Shown here: positions 42,511 to 52,969 of the stretch, one piece after another
How positions within the stretch are numbered: position 1 is the stretch's first letter
How the letters are laid out: each line of letters starts with the position of its first letter
Assembly (NCBI RefSeq): GCF_040537815.1
Contig: NZ_JBEWSZ010000001.1
Coordinates: forward strand, 3,410,001-3,474,000
Source of the DNA: Mesorhizobium shangrilense
GTDB taxonomy: Bacteria > Pseudomonadota > Alphaproteobacteria > Rhizobiales > Rhizobiaceae
Length of the DNA: 64,000 bases
Reading direction: 5' to 3'
Position numbers and translations under genes: made by a program
Notes under the pieces: model-generated
Told to the model about the DNA's origin: nothing
Database searches by the model: none
The model's input: only the letters and a program-made list of their open reading frames with translations

Positions 42511-43147
42511 GGCATCGCACCTACAGGTCTTCGCCCGCGCCGGCGCGGCCACCGTCTACGAGGCCCATGGACGCATCGGCGACCTCGATCCAGCCTTGCG
42601 CGCCATGGTGCCGGGCTTGGCTGTCGCCGGTCCGGCCTTCTGCGTGCAGTGCGAGCGCGGCGACAATCTGGCGCTGCACCGCGCGGTGGCCGAAGCCGCA
42701 GCCGGCGACGTTATCGTGCTGGCGGGCCACGGCGAGGCCTGCGGCTATCTGGGTGACATACTCGCCGAGGCAGCGGCGTGCCGCGGCATTGCCGGCGTGG
42801 TGGTGGACGGCTTCGTCCGCGACGCGGTGGAACTGACCAGGATGCGCTTTCCAGTCTGGGCCAGAGGCCTCGCCATACGCGGTGCGACCAAGATCCATGC
42901 CGGATCGATCGGCGCTCCGGTGCAATGCGGCGGCGTCGGCATCGCGCCCGGAGACCTGGTCGTCGCCGACGATGACGGGGTCTGCGCGGTTGGCCGCGCC
43001 GATATCGGCCGCGTCTTCGAAAGCACAAGAAATCGCCTTGCCCAGGAAGTCGCGATCCGCGACCGGCTCCGCCAGGGTGCGCTGACGCTGGACCTTCTCG
43101 ATCTTCGCAAATATCTGTCGCCCACCGGCGAGGAACAGCCGCGCTGA
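42503..43147 (+). CDS. RraA family protein (4-hydroxy-4-methyl-2-oxoglutarate aldolase-like)
   Basis: 214 residues, swivelling beta-barrel family once annotated as MenG. It has HGRIGDLDPALRAMVPG, CERGDNLALHRAV, GDVIVLAGHGEACGYLGDI, GIAGVVVDGFVRDAVEL and GVGIAPGDLVVADDDGV. The GxxRD-type Arg/Asp pair (GFVRD) that binds Mg and substrate is present. Such proteins are pyruvate aldolases/oxaloacetate decarboxylases or RNase regulators; the catabolic setting favours an aldolase. Confidence 0.88.
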   Translation: MIEASHLQVFARAGAATVYEAHGRIGDLDPALRAMVPGLAVAGPAFCVQCERGDNLALHRAVAEAAAGDVIVLAGHGEACGYLGDILAEAAACRGIAGVVVDGFVRDAVELTRMRFPVWARGLAIRGATKIHAGSIGAPVQCGGVGIAPGDLVVADDDGVCAVGRADIGRVFESTRNRLAQEVAIRDRLRQGALTLDLLDLRKYLSPTGEEQPR

Positions 43148-43212
43148 TGGTCTGCCGCGGCTGTCGCCGGCCATCCACATACCAGTCCCGTTCGTGTCCG
43201 AGGTTGTAGACG

Positions 43213-44850
43213 ATGCCTGATGCCCACAATGCCCTCCCGTTGGACGGCGGCCCCTATGACTTCATCGTCATTGGCGCCGGTTCGGCCGGTGCGGTGCTTG
43301 CGGCGCGGCTCAGCGAAAGCGGGCGCAAGAAAGTGCTGCTGCTTGAAGCCGGCCCCAGGGACCTCAACCCCTGGATCCACCTGCCGATGGGCTATTCCAA
43401 GCTGTTCACCGACCACCGCTACAACTGGATGTATGAGAGCGAGCCTGAGAGCGCCCTGCAGCAGCGTGTTCTCTACCAGCCGCGCGGCAAGGTGCTGGGC
43501 GGATCCAGCTCCATCAACGGCATGATGTATGTGCGCGGCAACGCCCGCGACTTCGACGACTGGGCCAAAGCCGGTTGCGACGGCTGGTCCTATGACGACG
43601 TCCTGCCCTATTTCCGCAAGGCGGAAGACCAGTCACGTGGCGCCAGTCCTTGGCACGGTGTCGGCGGCCCGCTGAAAGTGTCCGACCAGTCCTTCGACCA
43701 CGAACTGCCGAACGCGCTCTGCGCGGCGGCGGCCGAGGCCGGGTTGGAGCGCAACGACGATTTCAACGGCGCGGCACAAGACGGCTTCGGCTACTACCAG
43801 ATGAACATCCACAAGGGCCGGCGCTGGAGCACGGCGCGCGGCTATCTGGCGCCGGCACGCAAGCGCGCCAACCTCAGGATCGTCACCGGCGCCAGGGTCG
43901 AGCGCATCGTGGTCGAGGATCGCGTCGCCACCGGCGTGTTGTTCAGCCGGGGCGGGCAAAGGCGGACCGCGACCGCCGGCGAAATCATCGTCTCGGCGGG
44001 CACCATCGCCTCGCCGCAACTGCTGATGGTCTCCGGGATCGGCGCCGCCGCGCCTATGAAGTACCTTGGCATCGACTGCGTCCACGACCTTGCGGAAGTC
44101 GGCCGCAACCTGCAGGACCACACCTGCATCCAATTGATGTTCCGTTGCACTCGGCCGATCACTGTCAACGACATCGCCAACAGCCTGGTCAGGCGCATCG
44201 GCGTCGGCATGCAATATGCCTTCACCCGCAAGGGCTACCTGGCCGAGACCGGCATCTATGTCGGCGGCTTCGCCCGCAGCGACGACACGCAGGATCGCCC
44301 GGATGTCCAGATGGCAATGGCGGCCTGGAGCGTCGGCGAACGCACGGCCAAGGGCGCCAAGCCGCATCCGTTCTCCGGTTTCAGCTTCAGCCCCGAACAC
44401 GTCAATCCCGATGCGCGCGGCACTGTCACGCTACGCTCGGCCGATGCCATGGCGGCACCGAAAATCAGCTTCAACTTCTTCCAGACCGAATATGACATCC
44501 GCGCCATGACCTTCGGCATCAGGCTGGTGCGCAGAATTTCCGAGCAACCGGCCATGAAGCCCTATGTCGCCTCGGAACTGCAGCCGGGCAAGGATGTTCG
44601 GACTGACGACGAGATCCTCGACTTCATCCGCCAGAAGGCGGGCTCCGACATCCACGCCGTCGGCACCTGCCGGATGGGCGCCGATGCCGGCGCGGTCGTC
44701 GATCCACGCCTGCGTGTCAACGGTATCACCGGCCTGCGCGTGGTCGATGCCTCGATCATGCCGCGCATCGTGCGCGGCAACACCCATGCCGCCGTGGTCA
44801 TGATCGCGGAAAAGGCGGCGGACATGATCCTGGCCGATGCGCGATCCTGA
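43213..44850 (+). CDS. GMC family FAD-dependent oxidoreductase (choline dehydrogenase-like)
   Basis: 545 residues. The FAD loop is [21 protein letters not shown], followed by GMC signatures [18 protein letters not shown] and [15 protein letters not shown]. The C-terminus has AVGTCRMG and [33 protein letters not shown], with the active-site His/Asn pair. It oxidises an alcohol to an aldehyde or ketone. No signal peptide is seen, so it acts in the cytosol. It overlaps the next gene by 14 bases. Confidence 0.93.
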   Translation: MPDAHNALPLDGGPYDFIVIGAGSAGAVLAARLSESGRKKVLLLEAGPRDLNPWIHLPMGYSKLFTDHRYNWMYESEPESALQQRVLYQPRGKVLGGSSSINGMMYVRGNARDFDDWAKAGCDGWSYDDVLPYFRKAEDQSRGASPWHGVGGPLKVSDQSFDHELPNALCAAAAEAGLERNDDFNGAAQDGFGYYQMNIHKGRRWSTARGYLAPARKRANLRIVTGARVERIVVEDRVATGVLFSRGGQRRTATAGEIIVSAGTIASPQLLMVSGIGAAAPMKYLGIDCVHDLAEVGRNLQDHTCIQLMFRCTRPITVNDIANSLVRRIGVGMQYAFTRKGYLAETGIYVGGFARSDDTQDRPDVQMAMAAWSVGERTAKGAKPHPFSGFSFSPEHVNPDARGTVTLRSADAMAAPKISFNFFQTEYDIRAMTFGIRLVRRISEQPAMKPYVASELQPGKDVRTDDEILDFIRQKAGSDIHAVGTCRMGADAGAVVDPRLRVNGITGLRVVDASIMPRIVRGNTHAAVVMIAEKAADMILADARS

Positions 44851-46024
44851 ACCCGGGCACTTTCGCCGGCCCAAGGACCTGTCGCTGGCCAACTGGGACC
44901 GCGCGCCGCATAATCGCTGGACCTACCAGCACATAAGCGACTTCCTGCCCACGGGCCCGATCGCCAGCGGAGAACCGATGGCGCTCATGGCGGCGGACAC
45001 CGGCCTCGACCTCGCCGCACTCACCTTCACCGACCATCGCGGCGACAGGGTAAACGCGGCCGCCGCGCTCGACGGCTCATGGACCGACGGCTTCCTCATC
45101 CTGCATCGCGGCCGGATCGTCCTGGAGGACTATCGGAACGGCATGCGTCCCGGCAGCGTGCACCTGACGCAGTCGGTCTCGAAATCGGTCGTGGCGGCGC
45201 TGGCCGGAATCCTTCATCACCAGGGTTGTCTCCCGCTGGACAGGTCCGTCGCGGCCTATGTGCCGGAACTGGCGGCCTGCGCTTATCGCGACGCGACCGT
45301 CAGCCAGTTGCTCGACATGACCAGCGGCGTGCACTTCCCGGAGGACGTGGCCGACCCCGTCTCCGGCATCGGCCTGATGGATATCGCGGTCGGCTGGAAG
45401 GCTGCGCCGCCCGGCACTACAAGCCCGAGAACCGTGCGCGAACTGGTCGCCTCGCTGCGCCGCCTGTCGCGCCCGCATGGCCAGGAGTTCGAATACCGGT
45501 CGATGGAAACCGAAGTGCTCGGCCTTTGCATCGAGGCCGCCACAGGAAGAAGGCTCGCGGATCTCGTCTCCGAACTGATCTGGCGGCCGATGGGCGCCGA
45601 GGCCGACGCGAATTTCGCTGTGGATCCCGAAGGATACGCCATCGCCGATGGTGGCCTGTCGGCCAGCCTGCGCGACCTCGGCCGCTTCGGACTTGTCTAT
45701 GCTGAGGATGGCTGCGCGAACGGCAGGCAAATCGTGCCGGAACAATGGGGGGCGCAGACGCGCGCTGGCGACGCCAGCCTATTTCCAGAGCGCTATCGCG
45801 CCGACCGCCCCAACGGTGCCTATCGCAATCAGTTCTGGATCGCCGATGTCGACGCGCCAGTTATCCTCGCCCTCGGGGTCTATGGGCAGATGATCTACAT
45901 CGACCATCGGCGGGATTTCGTTGGCGTGAAGCTGTCGACCTGGCCGCGGGCGATCAACCCGTCGATGCGCATCGACATGCAGAACCTGATGGGCACGATC
46001 GCCGACAATCTCAGTTCGGCGTAG
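44837..46024 (+). CDS. Serine hydrolase of the beta-lactamase / 6-aminohexanoate-dimer hydrolase type
   Basis: 395 residues. The SxxK motif is Ser113-Val-Ser-Lys116 (TQSVSKSVV), and a Tyr motif is seen in FEYRSMETE. No signal peptide, unlike true beta-lactamases, so an intracellular esterase or amidase is likely. It starts inside the end of the GMC gene, which ties the two functions together: perhaps release of an alcohol from an ester or amide followed by oxidation. Confidence 0.85.
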   Translation: MRDPEPGHFRRPKDLSLANWDRAPHNRWTYQHISDFLPTGPIASGEPMALMAADTGLDLAALTFTDHRGDRVNAAAALDGSWTDGFLILHRGRIVLEDYRNGMRPGSVHLTQSVSKSVVAALAGILHHQGCLPLDRSVAAYVPELAACAYRDATVSQLLDMTSGVHFPEDVADPVSGIGLMDIAVGWKAAPPGTTSPRTVRELVASLRRLSRPHGQEFEYRSMETEVLGLCIEAATGRRLADLVSELIWRPMGAEADANFAVDPEGYAIADGGLSASLRDLGRFGLVYAEDGCANGRQIVPEQWGAQTRAGDASLFPERYRADRPNGAYRNQFWIADVDAPVILALGVYGQMIYIDHRRDFVGVKLSTWPRAINPSMRIDMQNLMGTIADNLSSA

Positions 46025-46347
46025 AGGCGATGGAACACTTCGGGTTGCGGCTGAAATTTCGGTTGCCAGTCGACCTCCGGGTTGGGTGAGAAGCCGAGAT
46101 CGTTGAGATCGTTTTGAGGTTTCTTTCCGGAGCCCATGGGCTAAGTCGGACGCCACGAGCGGTCATGCCTACAGGCGACATCGAACGGCCGACATGGCCG
46201 CAAGCAGAAAGTCTGCTTTTCCAATAGTTGATCTACCAAGGTGCCTTTTGCGTCCGCTTGAGATCAACGGCTTGCGGCGCAGAATTAATGCCCGTCGAAA
46301 GGGTAAAGGAGTTGGTCGACGGGTCTAACGCACTCGCCAGCTTCGGA
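46025..46347. other. Gap without an assigned gene
   Basis: A minus-strand ATG at 46137 starts a frame (MGSGKKPQNDLNDLGFSPNP) that runs into the serine hydrolase gene; I do not recognise it. Nothing else is supported. Confidence 0.3.
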
Positions 46348-46698
46348 TCAGATCGATGCAGTAAACTGAATCTCTATGCGAATCTCGGGGAGCGCGAAGC
46401 TTGCCCCGACGGTGGCGCGCGCCGGGGGCTCCGCGCCGTCGAGCCATGTGACCCAAGCCTTATTCATCGCGTCGAAGTCCTCGACATCCCTCAACCAGAT
46501 CTGCGCAAACAGCAGCTTCGACCTGTCCGCGCCAACCCTTTCAAGAAGCGTATCCGCCGTTTCCAATATTTGCCTCGTCTGATTGGACGTATCGGTGTTC
46601 TTGTCGTCGGCCGTCAGCCCTGAAAGATAAACGGTTCCATTGTGAACGACGATCCGGCTAAGGCGCTCGGTCTTGTCAAGCCTCAGGATTTTCGTCAT
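46348..46698 (-). CDS. RidA family protein
   Basis: 116 residues from ATG 46698. The family pattern is SRIVVHNGTVYLSGLTAD, QTRQILETADTLLERVGADRS, IWLRDVEDFDAMNKAW and the end PPARATVGASFALPEIRIEIQ with the substrate-binding Arg in PPARAT. RidA enzymes hydrolyse reactive enamine/imine intermediates, as made by amino acid oxidases and PLP enzymes. It follows the DadA-like oxidase gene on the same strand, which fits this role. Confidence 0.9.
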   Translation of the reverse strand: MTKILRLDKTERLSRIVVHNGTVYLSGLTADDKNTDTSNQTRQILETADTLLERVGADRSKLLFAQIWLRDVEDFDAMNKAWVTWLDGAEPPARATVGASFALPEIRIEIQFTASI

Positions 46699-46767
46699 GG
46701 CGCGGGGCTCCAGATACATTTCCCAAAAGGAGGCTGCCACGCGAGATCCCGCAGCCTGCAGAAGGGA

Positions 46768-47901
46768 TCAAACATGCGCGGCGGCGCGTTGCGTGTGGGC
46801 CTGGAAGAAACGTTGCGGACGAAACGTCTCCATCTCCTCATGGATCTTGCCGCGCACGACTTCGTCGGCGACCACCTTGCCCAGCTGCGGTGCGATCGTC
46901 ACCCCACTATGCGTCACCGCCATGTAGTGGCCGGCGATGTCCGGCATGGCGCCGGCGCAGGTATAGCCATCCTCCGGGAAAGGCCGGACGGTTGTCCGAA
47001 TTGCTTCAACGCCTGCCGAGCGAAGCGAAGGCAGGACCCGGCTCGCTGCCTCCAGGAGGGTTGCCGCCTCGTCACCGATAGGGCTGAGCGTTTCGGGCTT
47101 CTTGAACGTCATGTCCACCGAGACCTTGTGGATCATGATACGGCCCGCACCGTCGGGACGGAGGTCCAGATCGTCGGCATGTAGCTGGCTTCGAAGCGTC
47201 AACGCTATCGGTGGGGTGATCGCTAGCACGCCGATCGTCGAGGAAAGTGGGATGCCCTGCGCATCGCCGAGCCTCTCACTCGACCAGCCGCCGGTGCAGT
47301 TCACGACAGCATCGGTAGCGTAGCGTTCGCCGTCGGCCGTGCGAACCGCTCGTACACGACCGCCGTCGGTCTCGATCTCGGTCACGCGTAAACCGATCTT
47401 CACCTGTGCACCCCAGCGTTCTTTCGCCGCCCGCAAAAGCCAGGCCGAATAGAGGACAGGATCAACCCAACCTTCCTCCGGATAATAGGAGATTGGACAA
47501 TCGCCAAAGGCGCAGACGTCGATATCGGGCTCCATCTCGGCTACACGCTTCTTGTCGATCCAATCAACGCCGTAGCCCCATTCCCTCATCTGGCGGAAGT
47601 TCTCGAAATAATCGTCCATCGTCTCCGGCACCGTTCGCCAGTCGAAACTGCCGGTCTGGGTGAACCAGGGAGCAGCGCCGAAGTCGCGCCTGAGTTCAAG
47701 ATGAGCGCGCATCCCGGAGACGTTCAGATCGAAATAGGGCCTGGGACGTTTGGTCGTTGCATTTGTCCAGGCAAAGCTTACCGCCGACGTGCCTCCGGCT
47801 ATCCTGCCAGCCTCCAGGACGATGACGTCCGCTCCTGCCTTGGCGCATTCATAGGCGGCAGAACTACCGACGATGCCGGAACCGATAACCACGACGCGCA
47901 T
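46768..47901 (-). CDS. DadA-like FAD-dependent amino acid oxidase/dehydrogenase
   Basis: 377 residues from ATG 47901. It begins with the FAD-binding motif RVVVIGSGIVGSSAAYECAKAG and continues with GGTSAVSFAWTNA and GWVDPVLYSAWL. The C-terminal DAO motif PFPEDGYTCAGAMP is followed by HYMAVTHSGVTIAPQLGK. Such enzymes oxidise D-amino acids, glycine derivatives or opines to imino acids. Paired with RidA and diverging from an ornithine cyclodeaminase-like gene. Confidence 0.88.
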   Translation of the reverse strand: MRVVVIGSGIVGSSAAYECAKAGADVIVLEAGRIAGGTSAVSFAWTNATTKRPRPYFDLNVSGMRAHLELRRDFGAAPWFTQTGSFDWRTVPETMDDYFENFRQMREWGYGVDWIDKKRVAEMEPDIDVCAFGDCPISYYPEEGWVDPVLYSAWLLRAAKERWGAQVKIGLRVTEIETDGGRVRAVRTADGERYATDAVVNCTGGWSSERLGDAQGIPLSSTIGVLAITPPIALTLRSQLHADDLDLRPDGAGRIMIHKVSVDMTFKKPETLSPIGDEAATLLEAASRVLPSLRSAGVEAIRTTVRPFPEDGYTCAGAMPDIAGHYMAVTHSGVTIAPQLGKVVADEVVRGKIHEEMETFRPQRFFQAHTQRAAAHV

Positions 47902-48330
47902 ATAGATCACTCCGATAATTCTCATTAAGTTGCGCCAGCCGGTTAAGAAAATCTCGGCGGTCCGCAGAAGTTCTTTCAATCGTATTTATATTAGCGGGCG
48001 GCGCTACATCAATTTCGTTGAAGCAATTCGGGAAATAATCTCTCTAGCCATTTCAAGCCTACTTTTTGATTATGATCTTGATTGCGGTCCGCTCAGCACC
48101 CTGAGTTGCCCGAAAACATTGCAGTGGGCGCCGATCACCGTCAATTGAACTGGCCGCTGCCGTTTATGGCCAAAAGTTATGAACCGGCGTGGTTCCTATG
48201 CTGGCGCATGATCCCGCACAGGCAACTTCTCGTGCGAGGTTATCAAATTCGAGCGCAATCGTTTCCGAGAGCAATGCTACGCTTGGGCAGGTCGGCGCAT
48301 CGGGTGTCGCGGAATGGAAGAGGCAGCAAG
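47902..48330. other. Divergent intergenic region
   Basis: About 430 bases between the oxidase and the cyclodeaminase-like gene. The part near 47935-48080 is AT-rich and probably holds promoters for both directions. An open frame from 48082 joins the downstream gene but its first 80 codons lack family similarity. No clear operator could be picked. Confidence 0.35.
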
Positions 48331-49323
48331 GTGAACGGCCAGCCGGAATTCCTGATGATCGACAAGAACGCGATCCGGGGCATTTTGACCCTCTCGCTGG
48401 TGCTTGAGACGACCGAGGCTGCGCTGCGCAAGACATTGACTGGCATGGCTCGCCAGCAGATCAGGCGCACGCTCGAACTTCCAGGTGCGGCCGGGAGTTG
48501 CCTGTCGCTTATGTATGCCGCGCTGGACGACCGGCCGCTGTTTGGGGCGAAGGTGCTGTCAGTGTTTCCCGACAATTTTGCACACGGCCTCTCGTCTCAC
48601 CGCGGCGGCGTGTTCCTGTTCGACAAGGAGCACGGACGGCCTGTAGCCTTGATCGACGGAGGAGAACTGACGGCCTGGCGAACCGCGGCGGCCAGCGCTG
48701 TCGCCACGAGGGCGCTTTCGCGGCCCGATAGCTCGACGTTGACCGTGTTAGGATATGGCGAGCAGGCACGCCGGCACGTCGCTGCCATCGCGGAGGTGCG
48801 GTCGATCCGTGCGATCCATGTCTGGGGGCGCGACTTTGTAAAAGCCCAGTGCTTCGCCGACGAACAGTCTGCCGTCGGCTTCGAGGCGAAGGCACATCGC
48901 GACGCCGTCCGTGAGGCCGACATCATCTGCACGACGACATCGTCCGAAAAGCCGGTGCTATGCGGCGAGTGGCTACCGCCTGGTGTTCACGTCAATGCGG
49001 TCGGCGCTAGCGTGGCTTCATGTCGCGAGCTGGACCTCGAGTGCGTGCGTAGGGCGCAGATCTGGGTGGACTACCTGCCTATGGCGCTCGCAGCTGCGGG
49101 GGAACTGATCGAAGCGATCGAGACCGGCATGATCGGCGGCGACCATATTCGCGGCGAGGTCGGCGACGTGCTGGCAGGCACCAAGCCCGGCCGAGCTGGC
49201 GACGGTCAAATCACGCTCTTCCGGTCTCTCGGCGTTCCTGCCCAAGACATCGAACTCGCCAATCTTGTCTACACCTCAGCCCTTAACGCCGGTCTTGGCA
49301 CCTCAATTGATTTCAGGTTGTGA
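48331..49323 (+). CDS. Ornithine cyclodeaminase / mu-crystallin family protein
   Basis: 330 residues from GTG 48331. The family layout is seen: GAAGSCLSLMYAALDDRPLFG, LFDKEHGRPVALIDGGELTAWRTAAASAVAT, the NAD-binding LTVLGYGEQARRHVAAI, and TTTSSEKPVL...VHVNAVGAS. Members deaminate ornithine to proline or act as imine reductases or alanine dehydrogenases. It is coupled to a class V aminotransferase 4 bases downstream. The substrate is not certain. Confidence 0.87.
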   Translation: MNGQPEFLMIDKNAIRGILTLSLVLETTEAALRKTLTGMARQQIRRTLELPGAAGSCLSLMYAALDDRPLFGAKVLSVFPDNFAHGLSSHRGGVFLFDKEHGRPVALIDGGELTAWRTAAASAVATRALSRPDSSTLTVLGYGEQARRHVAAIAEVRSIRAIHVWGRDFVKAQCFADEQSAVGFEAKAHRDAVREADIICTTTSSEKPVLCGEWLPPGVHVNAVGASVASCRELDLECVRRAQIWVDYLPMALAAAGELIEAIETGMIGGDHIRGEVGDVLAGTKPGRAGDGQITLFRSLGVPAQDIELANLVYTSALNAGLGTSIDFRL

Positions 49324-49327
49324 GAAC

Positions 49328-50470
49328 ATGCTCAACTGCCAGCGAGATCTCTTCTCCATCCCCCGCGACACGGCCTATCTGGACGCCGCATATATGTCGC
49401 CGATCCCGATTGCCGCCGTGGCGGCCGGCGAGGCTGGCGTCAGGGTGAAAGCAGAGCCCTGGAAAATGACCATCGCCTCCTACTATGACGAGGTGGAGGA
49501 GGCGCGGCAGCTCGCCGCCTCGATGGTGGGCGCGGATGCCGACGACATCGCCATTGTGGCCGCCACCAGCTATGGCATGGCTATCGCTGCCGCCAACCTT
49601 CCGGTTCCGACAGGTTCGGCCATCCTTCTGATGGAGAACGAACACACCTCGCATCGATACATCTGGTACGATCTCGCACAGCGCTCCGGTGCTCACGTCG
49701 ATATTGTCCCGCAACCAGCCGATGGCGACTGGACCAACGCCATCGTGTCGGCGATCCGCAACTCGAGCCGCCCCATCGCGGTCGTCGCGGGAACGTTGGT
49801 TCATTGGTTCGAGGGCATGGCCATTGACCTTGAAACAGTCGCAGCCGCCGCACGGGCAGCAGGCGCCAGCCTTGTCGTCGACGGGACCCAGTGGGTTGGC
49901 GCGGTGCCCTTCGATGTCCGTCGCGTCCGGCCGGATTTTCTCGTCTTCGCCACCTACAAGTTCCTGCTCGGTCCATATCGCCTCGCGTTCCTCTATGCCG
50001 ATCGCCGTTGGCACGAAGCAGGGCGCACGCTCGAACATCATTCATGGAACAGGGTGGGTGGAGATAAATCCGATTTCTATAAGGTTGCCGTGCCCGACTT
50101 TCTTCCCGGCGCGCGGCGGTTCGACATGGGAGAACGCTCCGATTTCGCGGTCCTGCCCATCGCGATCGCTGCAATGAAGCTCATCCGCGGATGGACCGTC
50201 GAGAGCGTGTTTGGACGCCTCCGTCACCTTAACGAACTCGTCTGGTCACAGGCGGAAAGCAGAGGGCTGCCGGTCGCGCGTCCGCGACACCCGACACCGC
50301 ATATCTCGATCCTCGACATCGGCGATCGTCTCGCGGCGAGCGCGGCACAGGAGCTCAAACGTGCTGGTGTTCACGTCACGCTACGAGGCACAAAGATGCG
50401 CGTGTCGCCGCATGTCTACAACGACGAAGCGGATATCAATCGCCTGTTCGAAAGCCTCCCACTCCGCTAG
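49328..50470 (+). CDS. Class V aminotransferase (PLP-dependent)
   Basis: 380 residues from ATG 49328. It has the fold-type I pattern: YLDAAYMSPIP, ATSYGMAIAA, HTSHRYIWYDLA, the PLP Asp185 in VVDGTQWVG, and Lys211 in FATYKFLLGPY. Relatives include isopenicillin epimerase-like and cysteine desulfurase-like enzymes; the context of amino acid breakdown favours a lyase or aminotransferase. Only four bases separate it from the cyclodeaminase-like gene. Confidence 0.88.
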   Translation: MLNCQRDLFSIPRDTAYLDAAYMSPIPIAAVAAGEAGVRVKAEPWKMTIASYYDEVEEARQLAASMVGADADDIAIVAATSYGMAIAAANLPVPTGSAILLMENEHTSHRYIWYDLAQRSGAHVDIVPQPADGDWTNAIVSAIRNSSRPIAVVAGTLVHWFEGMAIDLETVAAAARAAGASLVVDGTQWVGAVPFDVRRVRPDFLVFATYKFLLGPYRLAFLYADRRWHEAGRTLEHHSWNRVGGDKSDFYKVAVPDFLPGARRFDMGERSDFAVLPIAIAAMKLIRGWTVESVFGRLRHLNELVWSQAESRGLPVARPRHPTPHISILDIGDRLAASAAQELKRAGVHVTLRGTKMRVSPHVYNDEADINRLFESLPLR

Positions 50471-50476
50471 AGACTC

Positions 50477-51481
50477 TCAGCGTTGAATGGAAACAGTTCT
50501 GTCGGCTTGGCGGCGAGGACCCAAGGCTGTGATTCCCGCTTCCACGCCGTTCATAAAGCTTCGCGTCGTCTGGATGAGATGCTCGGTGAAAGCGTCCGCC
50601 GCTGTCGATGCAATGACGCCCCACGGCCGGTAAACACTCAGATTCAGATCGAGATGTGGCCGGAAATCCCTGATCTCGATCGGCAGGTCGCGTGCCAGCC
50701 AGGCGGAAAGCCTGTCGACGACGCTCACACCCGCGCCGGACGCGACCAGGGCGATGCAGGCGCTAGACAGGCTGGCCTCGACTTTCAGGAGACGTCCCAC
50801 TCCGCGTTCTTCGCAAAGGGCATCGAGTTGCTGGCGCATCGGATCGGCGGAGCCCATCGAGATGAAGTCGAGACCTTCGAGGTCCTCCGCCTGCACCACT
50901 TCGAGCTCGGACAATCGATGACCCGCCGGCATGACACACACTGGTGGAGTTGCTGTCAGCGCGCGCCTGACGATTGAAGAGTTGTCGTCCGATGCCGTGA
51001 CGCCTATTCCGATGTCGAGCTGATTGCGGCTTGCCCGCTGCACCACTGTCGCGGAGCTGCGGATATCCAGGGAAATCGACACAGATGGATGCTGTTTTGA
51101 GAAGCTCGTAATAATGGACGGCAGCAGCGTGGATCCGAAAGCCGGGAGCGCGCAGATGTTCAGCCTGCCGCTGCGCAATTCGCGGATCTCCCTTGCAGCC
51201 CGCGAGATGCCGCGCGCCGACTCGAAAACGCGCTTCACCTCGGCATAGAGCATATGCGCCTCAGGCGTAGGGATCAGCCGCTGCCGGCTTTTCCTGAACA
51301 GCTGGAAATCCGCCTTCTCGCTGAGTTGCTGGAGCATCTTGCTGACAGCGGGCTGCGTGATGTCGAGCGCGTCGGCCGCCTTGGTGGTCGTCCCGTGCAG
51401 CATGACCGAGGCGAAGACCTCGATCTCGCGCGGCGTAAACTCCGCCCCCTTTGTGACCGTGTCCTTTTCGCCGAGATTCAT
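50477..51481 (-). CDS. LysR family transcriptional regulator (OccR/NocR-like)
   Basis: 334 residues from ATG 51481 (AAGGCGAG upstream). The N-terminal helix-turn-helix reads TPREIEVFASVMLHGTTTKAADAL, then ITQPAVSKMLQQLSEKADFQLF. The effector part has ICALPAFGSTLLPSII and GIGVTASDD. The DNA-binding part resembles regulators of opine and amino acid catabolism in Rhizobiaceae. It is convergent with the aminotransferase and probably controls this block. Confidence 0.9.
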   Translation of the reverse strand: MNLGEKDTVTKGAEFTPREIEVFASVMLHGTTTKAADALDITQPAVSKMLQQLSEKADFQLFRKSRQRLIPTPEAHMLYAEVKRVFESARGISRAAREIRELRSGRLNICALPAFGSTLLPSIITSFSKQHPSVSISLDIRSSATVVQRASRNQLDIGIGVTASDDNSSIVRRALTATPPVCVMPAGHRLSELEVVQAEDLEGLDFISMGSADPMRQQLDALCEERGVGRLLKVEASLSSACIALVASGAGVSVVDRLSAWLARDLPIEIRDFRPHLDLNLSVYRPWGVIASTAADAFTEHLIQTTRSFMNGVEAGITALGPRRQADRTVSIQR

Positions 51482-51634
51482 TACCACTCGCCTTGCTGCG
51501 CAGCTCGATCACTGTGCCGAAACAGCGAGCTGCGGAAGCCAAGGGTAATGGGAAGGCGCCCATGTTCCAAGAGCCGCGCGAAGGAAGTTTATTCCTGCAG
51601 GTTATGAACTTTATGCGCTTTGGCGGAACGGAGC

Positions 51635-52969
51635 TCAGTTGCTTGTCAACATCTCGGCGAGGTCGAGCAAATCGGCATCCTGGCCTGGCGAACTGGCAAG
51701 CTGCACCGACACAGGAAGCCCGTCGGGAACCAACAAGGGCATGGCCAACGCCGGCATGCCGAGCATATTTGCCCAGCGCCGGAAGCGGCCGCCGGCCATT
51801 CCCCATGGCGCCATGTCCCCATTCACCTCGGTGAGTTCGTCGGAAAGCCGAGGCGCCGATCCAGGCGCCGTTGGGATGGCGAGAGCGTCCAGGCCTGCGA
51901 TTTTCTCCAGAAACCGGCCTCGCACATCGTTCCGGATTTCGATGGCGCCGTCATATGCGTCCGCACTGATCCGAATGCCGTCCTGCAGGAAGGAGCGAAC
52001 CGCGTCGCCGACCATATCTGGCTTCTGCTCGATTATATCGCGGTAGGTTCTCGCGAACTCGCACTGCAGGATTCTCAATCCGGCCGCAATGAACGCCTCC
52101 CTGTCGTCGAAGGTGATCTCGATCGTGCGCACGTTGGGGCGATCGAGCAGGCCAGCCATCGCAACGTCGACGCTGGTGTCGACAGCAGCGCCAACCAGCT
52201 CGGGACAGATGCCGATCGTGACGCAGGCCTTCGATTTTCTCTCCCTGCGCGCGCCACCGGGTGGGCTGAGTCGTTTTCCGGCGAGCGCCTTGGTCATCAG
52301 CCGAACGTCCCTGACCGAGCGTGCAAGAACGCCGACGCAGTCCAGCGAAGGCGCTATGCTCATGACGCCCTCCATGGCGATCAGACCATTCGTCGGCTTG
52401 TAACCGAACAGCCCCGTCGCGGCAGCCGGAGATCGGTTTGACCCGCCGCTGTCCGTGCCAACCGCGGCCGGGCAAAAGCCGGCTGCGACCGCTGCAGCCG
52501 ATCCGCTGCTCGTGCCACCCGTCCCACGGCTTGGATCAAGCGGGTTGGCAACCTTGCCGTACCAGGGGTTTTCATGCCCGCCCACGCACAGTTCGTGCAG
52601 GTTTGTCTTCCCGATAATGATGGCGCCGGCGGCTTGAAGATTGACAATGCAGGTCGCCGTCGCCGGTGCAACGTGGTTCTCAAACAGACGGGAGCCAGCC
52701 GTTGTCGGCCAATGCTTTACGTCGACAACGTCTTTGACCGCTATCGGCACGCCATGCAGAGGGCCGCGCCGGTGACCGGATCTGATTTCGCGTGTGGCCT
52801 GAAGCGCGGCATGGAGGGCGCCAGCTTCATTTACAAAGATCATCGCCCCGATTTGTTCGTTCAGATCGCGGATCCGCCCGAGACAGCTTTCCACGATTGC
52901 CACGGGCGACAAGCCGGACGCGATTTTATCGCTCATCTCCTCGATCGATGGGCAAGGACTACTATCCAT
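51635..52969 (-). CDS. Amidase signature family hydrolase
   Basis: 444 residues. The Ser-cisSer-Lys triad is visible: Lys79 (PIAVKDVV), Ser154/155 (RGTGGTSSGSAAAVAAG), and nucleophile Ser177 (GTDSGGSNRSPAA). It hydrolyses an amide to acid and ammonia or amine. A leaderless cytosolic protein. It lies upstream of the LysR gene on the same strand and may feed the neighbouring amino acid route. Confidence 0.93.
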   Translation of the reverse strand: MDSSPCPSIEEMSDKIASGLSPVAIVESCLGRIRDLNEQIGAMIFVNEAGALHAALQATREIRSGHRRGPLHGVPIAVKDVVDVKHWPTTAGSRLFENHVAPATATCIVNLQAAGAIIIGKTNLHELCVGGHENPWYGKVANPLDPSRGTGGTSSGSAAAVAAGFCPAAVGTDSGGSNRSPAAATGLFGYKPTNGLIAMEGVMSIAPSLDCVGVLARSVRDVRLMTKALAGKRLSPPGGARRERKSKACVTIGICPELVGAAVDTSVDVAMAGLLDRPNVRTIEITFDDREAFIAAGLRILQCEFARTYRDIIEQKPDMVGDAVRSFLQDGIRISADAYDGAIEIRNDVRGRFLEKIAGLDALAIPTAPGSAPRLSDELTEVNGDMAPWGMAGGRFRRWANMLGMPALAMPLLVPDGLPVSVQLASSPGQDADLLDLAEMLTSN

